From: Microbacterium sp. p3-SID336 | GTDB taxonomy: Bacteria > Actinomycetota > Actinomycetes > Actinomycetales > Microbacteriaceae | Length of the DNA: 16,409 nucleotides | NCBI RefSeq assembly: GCF_025143365.1 | Contig: NZ_JALXPE010000077.1 | Span: 1 to 16,409 of the forward strand | Direction of reading: 5' to 3' | In this document: in pieces, positions 6,844 to 14,134 of the stretch | How positions within the stretch are numbered: position 1 is the first letter of the stretch | Layout of the letters: each line of letters starts with the position of its first letter | Made by a program: the position numbers and the translations under genes | Notes under the pieces: model-generated | What the model was told of the DNA's origin: nothing | The model's input: the letters and a program-made list of their open reading frames with translations, nothing else | Databases searched by the model: none

Positions 6844-6996
6844 ATGGCACGGGTCGGCGGTCGCAATCTCGGGATGAGCTGGTTCGCCGGCATCGTCTGT
6901 GCGGGCATCGTCGGCGCGCTGATCTGGCTGTCGCTGCCGATGGTGCCGGTGCTCGCGCAGTTCGCGGGCGATGCGCTCCGGAACGTCTTCCCCTGA
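6844..6996 (+). CDS. Small single-pass membrane protein, 50 residues, unknown function
   Basis: Reads MARVGGRNLGMSWFAGIVCA..., ending ALRNVFP, with stop TGA at 6994-6996. A basic N-terminus (two Arg) is followed by one hydrophobic stretch (about 12-40) and a short tail. Third codon positions are almost all G or C, like neighbouring real genes and unlike random frames. The -10-like TAGCGT with a six-base gap to ATG supports expression. The gene lies 59 bases after malG on the same strand, behind a hairpin, and its stop is 25 bases from the stop of the convergent surface-protein gene. No known domain is recognised. It is below common length cut-offs and could be missed by gene callers. Confidence 0.7.
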   Translation: MARVGGRNLGMSWFAGIVCAGIVGALIWLSLPMVPVLAQFAGDALRNVFP

Positions 6997-7015
6997 GCCC
7001 GGCGACCGCCCGGCT
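6996..7015. terminator. Imperfect hairpin between converging genes
   Basis: AGCCCGGC (6996-7003) pairs with GCCCGGCT (7008-7015), one internal C-C mismatch, loop GACC. It lies between the stop of the 50-residue gene and that of the surface-protein gene and could end both transcripts. Weak compared with the other hairpins in the window. Confidence 0.35.
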
Positions 7016-7021
7016 CCCGCA

Positions 7022-10000
7022 TCAACCGCGGTGTCGGCGGCGGACGGCGGTCCAGACGACGAGCGAGGATCCGGCGATCAGCAGCAGGATCCCCCAGGGC
7101 GCCCAGGGCGGAACGACGCCACCCGTCTGCGCGATCAGCCCCGCGGCGTCATCGATCGGCACGTCCGCGCACGCCGTCGCCTCGTTGCCGACTCCGGCGA
7201 CGAACGCCTGAGCGGAGTTCCGGAGACCGCCCGCCTCATCGGCCCGCCCGCAGAGGAGCGCCTCCGGCGGCGCAGACCCATCCACCGCCGCGATCACGGT
7301 CACCGTGTACGAGTGCATGGCACCGGCCTCGATCGTCGCGTCCGACACCACCGTGACGTTCCCGACCCCGTCCCAGCCATCGACGATCGTCACGCCGAGG
7401 GGAGGGGTGATATCGACCCGTTCGACCACGATCCCCTCCCCGAAGAGCAGGCGGTCGGTGAGTTCGTAGGTGGCCTCCGCCTGGCCCGACGCGGTGACGT
7501 CGATCCGGTAGGCGATCCGCCACCGCGAATCGCCCAGCGACTCCGGGCCGTCGACCACGGTCTTCGCCGTCGTCACCCGGCCGATCTCGGGGTCGACGCT
7601 GTTCGTCATCTCGCACGCCAGCTCGAGACCGGGAACCGCCGTGAACTGGAAGCCGGGGGTCTCCGCCGCGTCCTCGTGGCCCGCGCAGGTGATCGCACCG
7701 GCGGTCCACCCGGCGGAAGCCTCTTCGGCGAGGGTGTACACGACACCGGGGATGAGTGCGCTCCAGGTCACGGTTCCCGACGCGGGCGCGGTACCGCTCA
7801 CCCGCTGCGTCGACGACGGCTCCGCACCGGGTGTCAGGCTCAGGGCGAAGGACCACGCCGTGCCCGCCGGCAGCCCATCGACGCTCTTGGTGAGCGTCAC
7901 CTCGGCCGGAGCCGCCGCATTGGTGAAGGCGCACGCGATCACCCCACCGGATGGCAGGTCGATGGAGACACGGCCCTCGTCGAGGTCCGCCGCCCAGTCG
8001 ACGTCGTCTCCTTCGCAGACCGCGTCGCTCAGATTCCATCCCGGGGGCGCTTCCCCCTCGGCGACGGTGTACCGCCCGGCGCTCAGCCCGGTGAACGCCC
8101 GCTCGGAACCGCCTTCCGTGTCGCCGCTGAGCGCGAACGGCGTCGGGGCCGCCCCGTCGGGCTGGAACGAGAAGTCGAACTGCTCGGGGTAGTCGGCGGG
8201 AAGCGTCTGCTTGCGGACCAGGATGGTCCCCGGTGCGGCGTTCGTGAACAGACACTCCACCGTCTCCGCCGGCCGCACGGTGATCGCCGCTGCCCGATCC
8301 GTGGGATCGATCGCGATCCCGTCGCACACGAGCTCGGCGAGGACCGTGGCCGGCGCCTGGACGTCGGTGAGCTCGGTGATCGTGTACTCACCCGCGGGGA
8401 CGGCGGCGAGGACGACCTCGCCCGGAGCGCTCTGCGCCGGGTCGGCGACCACGTCGAACGCCTCGTGCCCCGGGATGTCGCTGGTGAAGGCGAAGGTGCG
8501 GTCATCCGGGATGCCGAAGACGGCCTTCTGCACGACCACCGTGCCCAGCGAGGTGTTGGCTGCCGTGCAGTCCAGGACCGCGCCGGGGGCGACCGCGAAA
8601 TCGGAGAGGTCGGGGATGACGGTCGCCGTGCCGCCGGGAGGGGTGGCGGTGCAGCTCAGTGGCGACGAGGGTGCCCAGCCGTCGGTGGGACTCTCCCGCA
8701 GCGAGTACCGGGTGCCGGGAACGAGGTCGGGAAGTGCGGCAGAGCCCGAGCCGTCTTCGGTCGTGACGGAGACCGGGACCGCATCGGAGGCGGGAACCGT
8801 GTCCAGGACGAACTCGAAGGTCCCGTCGCGACCCTCGACGGTCTTCGTCAGCACGCCTCCGCCGGGTTCGGCCTCGTTGTCCGCGATGCAGACCAGCCCT
8901 CCGCCCGGTCGGGCGATGAACTGGAAACCGGAGATGCCGTGCTCGTCCCGGAGGCGGCCGTCGTCGCAGGAGAACGATCCGCTCCAGCCCGCCGCTCCGG
9001 TCTCGGTCAGGGTGTACACGGCGCCGGGAGCGAGACCGTCCCAGGTGACGGGAGCGGCGCCGAGTCCCGGACCCGTGCCGGACAGCACGGCCGAGGCGGG
9101 ACCACCCTCCGGGACCGGATCGATCGACACGGTGAAAGACCACGGGACACCTTCGGCGACGCCGGAGACCCGCTTCACCACATCGACAGCTCCCGGGGCT
9201 GCGGTGTTCGTCGCCGCGCAGGCGAACGCGCCACCCGCCGCGAGGTCCAGCTGCACCCCCGGCTGCTCGGCATCGGCATCCGGCAGTCCGCAGTCGATCG
9301 CGCCCGCGACCCACCCGACCGGCGACACCTCGGCGAGCGTGTAGCGGCCGGGAGGCAGGTCGTCCCAGGAGACGGCATCCGCACCGGGCCCGACGCCGCT
9401 GACCTCGCGGCGCAGCACCTCTCCATCGGCATCGGTCAGTGTCACGGGGAACGTCCACGGGAAGTCCTCGACCACCCCGGCGACGGTCTTGGCGAACGAG
9501 ATGGATCCGGGGACGAGCGTGTTGCGGGCCTCGCAGGAGATCGCGTCGCCGACGAGGGGCACGAAGTCGCTGACGTCTTCCACAGGTCGCGGCGGTCCGC
9601 CCTCGGGGGTCAGCGTGCAGACGAGGGGGTCGGCACTCCATCCCGGTGCGTCCACCTCTGAGATCCCGTACCGGATGCCGGGAACGAGCTCGCCGAACGC
9701 GGCGGAACCCGTGCCCGCGGTCGTGGTGAGCTCCAGGTCGACGTCGGGGTCCGCCCCGTCGACCCGATGCAGGCGGAAGCGGAAGGCCCCGTCCCCGCCG
9801 TCCGTGGTCTTGGTGATGGTCGCGGTGGAGGGATCCGCGATGTTCGTCATGACGCAGGCGACGCTTCCGCCCAGCGGCGCGGTGAACTGGAACCCACCCG
9901 GGACGGGGGTGATGTCCGACCCGTCGCAGCGGAACGTCTGCGCGACCGCGGCGGGAAGCCTGCCCTCGGTGATCGTGTAGGTCTGGCCGGGGACGAGCTG

Positions 10001-12688
10001 GGACCACCCGACGCCGTCCGAGCTCTGCCCCACGCCCGACACCAGCTTCGTACCGGTCTCGCCCGCGGGTTCCGGGGAGATCGTCATGTCGAAGTCCCAC
10101 GCGTAGTCCGCGCCGATGCCCGCGGTGATCTTGTCGAGCTGCAACGACGAGGACGGCGCCGTGTTGGTGACCGCACAGGTCAGGCTCTGGGCGACCTGCG
10201 CCTCGAACGCGAAGGCACCGGGACTCGGGTCGAGGTCGGTGATCGCGCCCTCGGCGTCCGTGCACGTGATCGGCGTGGCCGACCAGCCGTTGGCGACGGT
10301 CTCCGAGATCGTGTACCGCTGACCGGGCACCAGCGACTCCCACGTCACGGAGTCCGATCCCGGCCCCGATCCGCTCGCGTCCTGCGTCGGACCGGGGGAG
10401 AGGTGGACGGGGAACGACCAGTCCCAGCCTGCGGCGACTCCGGCGACGGTCTTGACGAGCGTCGCGGTCGCCGGCTGCGCTTCGTTGGTGAAGAAGCAGA
10501 CGATCACGCCGCCCTCCGGGAGATCGATCGTCACGCTCCGCCGGTCCTCCGCCGGTGTGGCGAAGGGGGCGTTGCATTCCAGGTTCGCCGCGCTCCAGCC
10601 CGGGACCTCGCTCGTCTCCGCGACGGTGTAGGTGCCGGCCCCGAGACCCACGAACGAGCGCAGAGCGCCGGCGGGCTCCCCGTCGGAGGCGCCGTTGAGG
10701 ACGAAGTCCTCGCTCTGACCGCCCGGACCGGTGAGCGTGAAGTCGAAGGTCTGCGCGAACTCCACCGGCAGCGTCCGCTTGAGGATGGAAATGCTTCCGG
10801 TGACCGTGTTGGTGAAGAAGCACTGGACCGTCTCGCCCGGCAGCACGGTCAGGTCGATCTGGCGTCCTTCGGGGTCGGCCGAGTGGTCGGAGCCGCCGTA
10901 GGTGCAGGCGAGGTCGGCGAGCACCGTTCCCGGGTCGCCGTCATCGACGAGTTCCCGCAGGGAGTACGTGCCGGGCGGAACGTCCGTGATGGTGTGCCGG
11001 TAGAGCGTGCCGTCGCCCAGTGGCACCTCGATCGAGAAGGCCTCACCCCCGGGGATGTCACTCTGGAAGGCGAACGACCTGCCGTCGACGCCGTGAGCCT
11101 CCTTGGAGACCACCACGGTCCCCAGCTGCCGGTTCGTGAAGGTGCACTCGATGCGTTCGCCGAGGGTCGGCACGATCACGGCTCCCGTCGCGCCTGCCGG
11201 ATCGAACGGTGCCGTGCAGCTGATGGCGGGAGGCATCCAGCCGGCGCTCTCCTGCTCCGTCACGGTGAGGGGCGCTCCCGTCGGAACGGCGAACGTCGCG
11301 CTCTCGCCGTCGGAGAGGCTGGCGCTCTCGGCGCCGACGGCGAACGCGAAGTCGGCGTCCGACCCGTCCGGCTCGGTCTGTTTCGTCACGGTGACCAGGG
11401 CTGCTTCGTTGCTGATCACGCAGTCCGTGCGGCCGCCGGCGACGACGGGGAACGGTGCGCCGTCCGTCACATCGACGGTGCGGGTGCCCCCGGCGGCATC
11501 CTGGACCGTGCAGGTGATCGATGACAGCTCCCACGGCTCCGTCGCCGCCTCGGTGAGCGTGTTCCTCGTGCCGGCGATCACCCCCTCGTACACGACGGTC
11601 TCACCGGCGGAGAGCGATCCCTCGATCTCGGCGACCGCGGGTGGTCCGGGCTGGATCGGGCCGTCGGCGTTGCGCACGGTGAAGGCGAACTCGTCGTCCG
11701 TGGCGCCGGCGGGCATGGTCGCCTTCGTCACGCTGAGTGTTCCGCAGTTCGAGATCCGGATCGGATCGGGAGTGTTGACCATGAAGTCTTCGATGCTGGC
11801 GTTCGGACTGTTGCCGGTGCGGGTGAAGCTCTCGGCGACCGTGAACGTGGAGCAGGTCTCATCGCTGAAGAGCCCCGCGGTCGTGAGGTCGATGGCGTAC
11901 TCGCCGAACGTCTCCTGCTGCTGGTTCGCCACGATCGGGCCTTCGGTGCGCCTCCCGGTGGCGATGCTGAGGTCGATCGACCGCTGGCTGTCGACCCACG
12001 TCCCTGCACCGGCGGGATCGGCGCAGCCGTCGCCCGCGGCGGGCGTCCAGGACTGGAAGCCCGCCGCGCCTCCCGGGTAGTCGACGCGGAGCAGGAGGTC
12101 GTCGCACCGACCGGGCTCCGGTCCCTCGAACAGGTCGTAGACGCTGACCGAGCCGTTTCCCGTGCGTCGCGTCCAGTACGCGTAGAGGATCGTGTGCCGC
12201 ACCCCCGCATCGTCGGTCACTGTCTCCGAGGCATACGCGCCGCTGCAGAGGTTCCCCTTGTCGTTGACGTTCTTGGGGCCGGTCACCCACGGGTTGGTGT
12301 TCGGCGTCTGGCTGCCCGGAGAGCCGGTGGCGTCGGTCGTGATCGACTCGCATGCCCCGCCGGCGGAGCCGTTGTCCCAGAAGAAGGCCCCCTGCTGGAC
12401 ACCGGTCGAGACGTACCCCTGCGGGGTCACGTAGCTCGGCGTCGGCGTGAACGTGAAGGAGCCATCGGATCCGACGTCGGTGAGGAAGTCGTCCCAGTTG
12501 AATGTGGTGGGCGGGCTCTGCGATTGCTTCGTCCCGTCGAGCGCGAAGCCGGTCTGCAGGCCGGACGGGAGCGTCGCCGCTTCCGCCTGCGGTGCGGCGA
12601 CGACAGGCACGAGCAGGGCCGCGGAGAGCACGGCTGCCGCGAGGGCGCTGAGGGGGCGCGTCGTCCGGTGCTGGTCGCTTCGCGTCAT
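7022..12688 (-). CDS. Giant secreted surface protein: 13 tandem prealbumin/CnaB-like modules, sortase-type anchor
   Basis: An 1888-residue fibrous surface protein. Residues 1-37 are a Sec signal peptide (cleavage expected after AEA). A unique head (38-316) begins LPSGLQTGFALDGTK, a style common at the N-termini of actinobacterial SpaA-like proteins. Thirteen modules of 91-114 residues follow (317-1698), then a DUF11-like beta domain (1699-1845). The tail has IAQTGG (1852-1857), a hydrophobic segment and RRRHRG, a cell-wall sorting signal of LAxTG-like type. Every module has Lys in its first strand, Glu in Y-T-[LIV]-x-E, and Asn in C-x3-N, the isopeptide triad of CnaB folds, plus two Cys. ATG 12686-12688 follows GAGG at five bases; ATG 12710-12712 (eight residues longer, GGAGG at eight) is equally possible. 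Role in adhesion or cell-surface structure is inferred. No frameshift is seen. Confidence 0.88.
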   Translation of the reverse strand: MTRSDQHRTTRPLSALAAAVLSAALLVPVVAAPQAEAATLPSGLQTGFALDGTKQSQSPPTTFNWDDFLTDVGSDGSFTFTPTPSYVTPQGYVSTGVQQGAFFWDNGSAGGACESITTDATGSPGSQTPNTNPWVTGPKNVNDKGNLCSGAYASETVTDDAGVRHTILYAYWTRRTGNGSVSVYDLFEGPEPGRCDDLLLRVDYPGGAAGFQSWTPAAGDGCADPAGAGTWVDSQRSIDLSIATGRRTEGPIVANQQQETFGEYAIDLTTAGLFSDETCSTFTVAESFTRTGNSPNASIEDFMVNTPDPIRISNCGTLSVTKATMPAGATDDEFAFTVRNADGPIQPGPPAVAEIEGSLSAGETVVYEGVIAGTRNTLTEAATEPWELSSITCTVQDAAGGTRTVDVTDGAPFPVVAGGRTDCVISNEAALVTVTKQTEPDGSDADFAFAVGAESASLSDGESATFAVPTGAPLTVTEQESAGWMPPAISCTAPFDPAGATGAVIVPTLGERIECTFTNRQLGTVVVSKEAHGVDGRSFAFQSDIPGGEAFSIEVPLGDGTLYRHTITDVPPGTYSLRELVDDGDPGTVLADLACTYGGSDHSADPEGRQIDLTVLPGETVQCFFTNTVTGSISILKRTLPVEFAQTFDFTLTGPGGQSEDFVLNGASDGEPAGALRSFVGLGAGTYTVAETSEVPGWSAANLECNAPFATPAEDRRSVTIDLPEGGVIVCFFTNEAQPATATLVKTVAGVAAGWDWSFPVHLSPGPTQDASGSGPGSDSVTWESLVPGQRYTISETVANGWSATPITCTDAEGAITDLDPSPGAFAFEAQVAQSLTCAVTNTAPSSSLQLDKITAGIGADYAWDFDMTISPEPAGETGTKLVSGVGQSSDGVGWSQLVPGQTYTITEGRLPAAVAQTFRCDGSDITPVPGGFQFTAPLGGSVACVMTNIADPSTATITKTTDGGDGAFRFRLHRVDGADPDVDLELTTTAGTGSAAFGELVPGIRYGISEVDAPGWSADPLVCTLTPEGGPPRPVEDVSDFVPLVGDAISCEARNTLVPGSISFAKTVAGVVEDFPWTFPVTLTDADGEVLRREVSGVGPGADAVSWDDLPPGRYTLAEVSPVGWVAGAIDCGLPDADAEQPGVQLDLAAGGAFACAATNTAAPGAVDVVKRVSGVAEGVPWSFTVSIDPVPEGGPASAVLSGTGPGLGAAPVTWDGLAPGAVYTLTETGAAGWSGSFSCDDGRLRDEHGISGFQFIARPGGGLVCIADNEAEPGGGVLTKTVEGRDGTFEFVLDTVPASDAVPVSVTTEDGSGSAALPDLVPGTRYSLRESPTDGWAPSSPLSCTATPPGGTATVIPDLSDFAVAPGAVLDCTAANTSLGTVVVQKAVFGIPDDRTFAFTSDIPGHEAFDVVADPAQSAPGEVVLAAVPAGEYTITELTDVQAPATVLAELVCDGIAIDPTDRAAAITVRPAETVECLFTNAAPGTILVRKQTLPADYPEQFDFSFQPDGAAPTPFALSGDTEGGSERAFTGLSAGRYTVAEGEAPPGWNLSDAVCEGDDVDWAADLDEGRVSIDLPSGGVIACAFTNAAAPAEVTLTKSVDGLPAGTAWSFALSLTPGAEPSSTQRVSGTAPASGTVTWSALIPGVVYTLAEEASAGWTAGAITCAGHEDAAETPGFQFTAVPGLELACEMTNSVDPEIGRVTTAKTVVDGPESLGDSRWRIAYRIDVTASGQAEATYELTDRLLFGEGIVVERVDITPPLGVTIVDGWDGVGNVTVVSDATIEAGAMHSYTVTVIAAVDGSAPPEALLCGRADEAGGLRNSAQAFVAGVGNEATACADVPIDDAAGLIAQTGGVVPPWAPWGILLLIAGSSLVVWTAVRRRHRG
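7595..8869 (-). repeat. Modules 10-13, second copy of the D-A-B-C block
   Basis: Module 11 has LGTVVVQK and FAFTSDIPG (type A), module 12 has TILVRKQTLP and IDLPSGGVIACAFTN (type B; module 4 has TIDLPEGGVIVCFFTN), and module 13 has TLTKSVDGLPAG (type C). The constant offset from modules 3-5 of about 2.57 kb shows that several modules were copied together rather than singly. Confidence 0.65.
10157..11398 (-). repeat. Modules 2-5, first copy of a higher-order D-A-B-C block
   Basis: Modules 3, 4 and 5 (residues 522-844) are of three distinct types: A (LGTVVVSK with FAFQSDIPG), B (SILKRTLP with FFTN) and C (TLVKTVAGVAAGWDWSF). Module 2 is a more distant D type. The same order reappears in modules 10-13, offset by 855-859 residues for the A, B and C members. 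Confidence 0.65.
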
Positions 12689-12729
12689 CGGTGCCTCGTT
12701 CCCATGGGGCATCGCCCCCGCCTCCGGGA

Positions 12730-12735
12730 AGGGTA
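12730..12735 (-). promoter_or_regulatory. Possible -10 box of the surface-protein gene
   Basis: On the minus strand TACCCT lies 41 bases before ATG 12688 and 17 before ATG 12712. If used, transcription would start near 12723, leaving too little leader for the ribosome site of the upstream ATG and favouring 12688. No convincing -35 is present. Confidence 0.25.
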
Positions 12736-12767
12736 GGCAGCGATGTCCTCCTCCGTTGAGAGGACCG

Positions 12768-12784
12768 TCACCCGTTCCGGGTGA
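12768..12784. promoter_or_regulatory. Inverted repeat TCACCCG-TTC-CGGGTGA in the divergent spacer
   Basis: A perfect seven-base inverted repeat with a three-base centre, about 80 bases upstream of the surface-protein start and about 175 upstream of the plus-strand gene at 12960. It could be an operator or a hairpin at the 5' end of a transcript. The 271-base divergent spacer has no convincing gene. Confidence 0.35.
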
Positions 12785-12921
12785 GGGAACGCGGCGCCCC
12801 GTCCCGGGGAGGGCATGTCTGCGCGCGGCCCTGCGCTGAGCCGACCAGGACCGGGCCCTCCGTGGAACACCGACAGGGCGACACGTCGGCACGCCTGCGT
12901 GAGCGCCCGGAGGCACGGCGG

Positions 12922-12927
12922 TAATCT
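12922..12927 (+). promoter_or_regulatory. -10 box of the 12960 gene
   Basis: TAATCT matches the -10 consensus at four of six positions and would give a leader of about 26 bases carrying the GAGAGG ribosome site at 12946-12951. The -35 region (GTGAGC at 17 bases) is weak. Confidence 0.45.
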
Positions 12928-12959
12928 CGCACTGCACACATCGATGAGAGGCGCACCCC

Positions 12960-14120
12960 ATGAGTGATCCCGAGGCTCGTCAGCCCGAGAAGCCGAACGA
13001 CGTCGACGACGTCGTCGGCAGCGCGAACGCCGGACTCGATGCCGCGGCCGCCGCACGTGGGGATGTCCCCGGCGCCGGCGCGGACACCGACGGCGAGACC
13101 GTCGCCCCGAACCCCGACACGCGCCGTGAACCCGCGGTCGACCCCGACCTGGCCGCCTTCGAGGCCGCCGAGCGGGACCACCCCGGTACCTTCACGTCAT
13201 CCGCGACCCCGCCAGCGGGTCCGGTGTCCGACCGCGACGCTGCCGACCGATTCGCGGACGAGCGCCGCGTCGACGAGCCCGTCGCGGACGACCGCCGCGC
13301 CGATGAGCGCCTGACGGAGGAGCGTCTCGCCGCGGAGCGCCGCACGGAGGAGCGGCTCACGGAGGAGCGTCTGGCCGACGAGCGGCGGGCGGACGCCGGT
13401 GCCACCACCGCCTTCACGAGCCCCAACGCACCGATGCACCGCGACGACGCGTACCTGCCGGACACGGCCTACGCCGCCCACGCCGACGACACCGAGACGC
13501 GGATCGTCCCCTCCGAGCCGATGGTCGGCGGGGCAGCCGTCGCCGGCGCGCAGCCGCAGCCGATCTTCGTTCAGGCCCCGGAGCCGCCCCGCGACCGCGG
13601 CAACCGCGGCACGGCCGGTGCGATCGGCCTGCTCGCCACGGTGGCCTTCGCGATCCTGTACCTCGGCACCGCCGTCGGGCTCCGAGCCCTCGCCGGCGAC
13701 GTCTCCGGCGAGAACATCGGCGACGCGTTCCTCGCCCCGCTGCTCACCTGGGGCTACTGGACCCCGGTGGTGGTGTTCTTCCTCGGCTTCTGGCTGCTCG
13801 GAGCGATCATCAACCGCGGTCGCTGGGGGCTCTGGGTGGTGTTCGGCATCATCGTCGGCCTCATCGCCTACGCGGGCCACATCCTCGGCCAGCTGTTCGA
13901 GGCCCCGTTCTGGAAGCTCACGGCAACGCAGGGCATGGAGCTCGTGGGGGAGCAGCTGCTCGCTCCGCTCGCCATCGCCGCCTTCGTGTTCGCCCGTGAG
14001 CTGACCATCTGGTTCGGCGCGTGGGTCGCCCGCAGCGGTGCCCGCAAGGCCGAGCTCAACGCCGAGGCGCAGCGCGAGTACGAGCGCACCCTCGAAGCCG
14101 GTCCGACTCTGTCGAGGTAA
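12960..14120 (+). CDS. Membrane protein with long charged N-terminal region, unknown function
   Basis: A 386-residue protein. Residues 1-215 are acidic, Ala/Pro/Asp-rich and probably disordered apart from nine tandem five-residue units (99-143) of the form [AT][DE]ER[RL], likely a highly charged single helix. The C-terminal half (about 218-370) has four membrane helices: LLATVAFAILYLGTAVGL, WTPVVVFFLGFWLLGAII, GLWVVFGIIVGLIAYAGHIL and LLAPLAIAAFVFARELTIWF. A short basic tail follows. ATG 12960 has GAGAGG eight bases upstream. No family is recognised; the N-terminus would be cytoplasmic by the positive-inside rule (RDRGNRG before helix 1). It is followed after 14 bases by another membrane protein gene, with a terminator-like hairpin at the junction. 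Confidence 0.85.
   Translation: MSDPEARQPEKPNDVDDVVGSANAGLDAAAAARGDVPGAGADTDGETVAPNPDTRREPAVDPDLAAFEAAERDHPGTFTSSATPPAGPVSDRDAADRFADERRVDEPVADDRRADERLTEERLAAERRTEERLTEERLADERRADAGATTAFTSPNAPMHRDDAYLPDTAYAAHADDTETRIVPSEPMVGGAAVAGAQPQPIFVQAPEPPRDRGNRGTAGAIGLLATVAFAILYLGTAVGLRALAGDVSGENIGDAFLAPLLTWGYWTPVVVFFLGFWLLGAIINRGRWGLWVVFGIIVGLIAYAGHILGQLFEAPFWKLTATQGMELVGEQLLAPLAIAAFVFARELTIWFGAWVARSGARKAELNAEAQREYERTLEAGPTLSR
13254..13388 (+). repeat. Nine in-frame 15-base repeats encoding [AT][DE]ER[RL]-type pentapeptides
   Basis: Units read ADERR, VDEPV, ADDRR, ADERL, TEERL, AAERR, TEERL, TEERL, ADERR. The DNA copies are similar but not identical (for example ACGGAGGAGCGTCTC and ACGGAGGAGCGTCTG), so the array has drifted while keeping alternating acidic and basic residues. 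Copy number may vary between strains. Confidence 0.8.
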
Positions 14121-14134
14121 TCACGAACGCCGAC

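Larger units (their letters stand above)
7595..11740 (-). repeat. Array of 13 diverged protein modules (about 320 bases each)
   Basis: Module boundaries by residue: 317, 431, 522, 630, 738, 845, 952, 1059, 1164, 1274, 1381, 1486 and 1593, ending at 1698. Each begins near [ILV]-x-[ILV]-x-K, has [YP]-x-[IVL]-x-E followed in most cases by a GW about six residues later, one Cys about ten residues after that, and ends C-x3-N. The K, E, C and N positions are present in all 13, while the rest has diverged, so the array is old and under selection for the fold. Confidence 0.85.

Noticed and set aside
6971..9661. An 896-codon open frame on the plus strand opposite the surface-protein gene, and similar long frames at 9767-11524 and on the minus strand at 8502-10823
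   Set aside because: Their translations are low-complexity Arg/Gly/Pro/Asp runs without domains. They arise because a very GC-rich gene lacks stop codons in the other frames. The 7022-12688 frame has the signal peptide, repeats and anchor.
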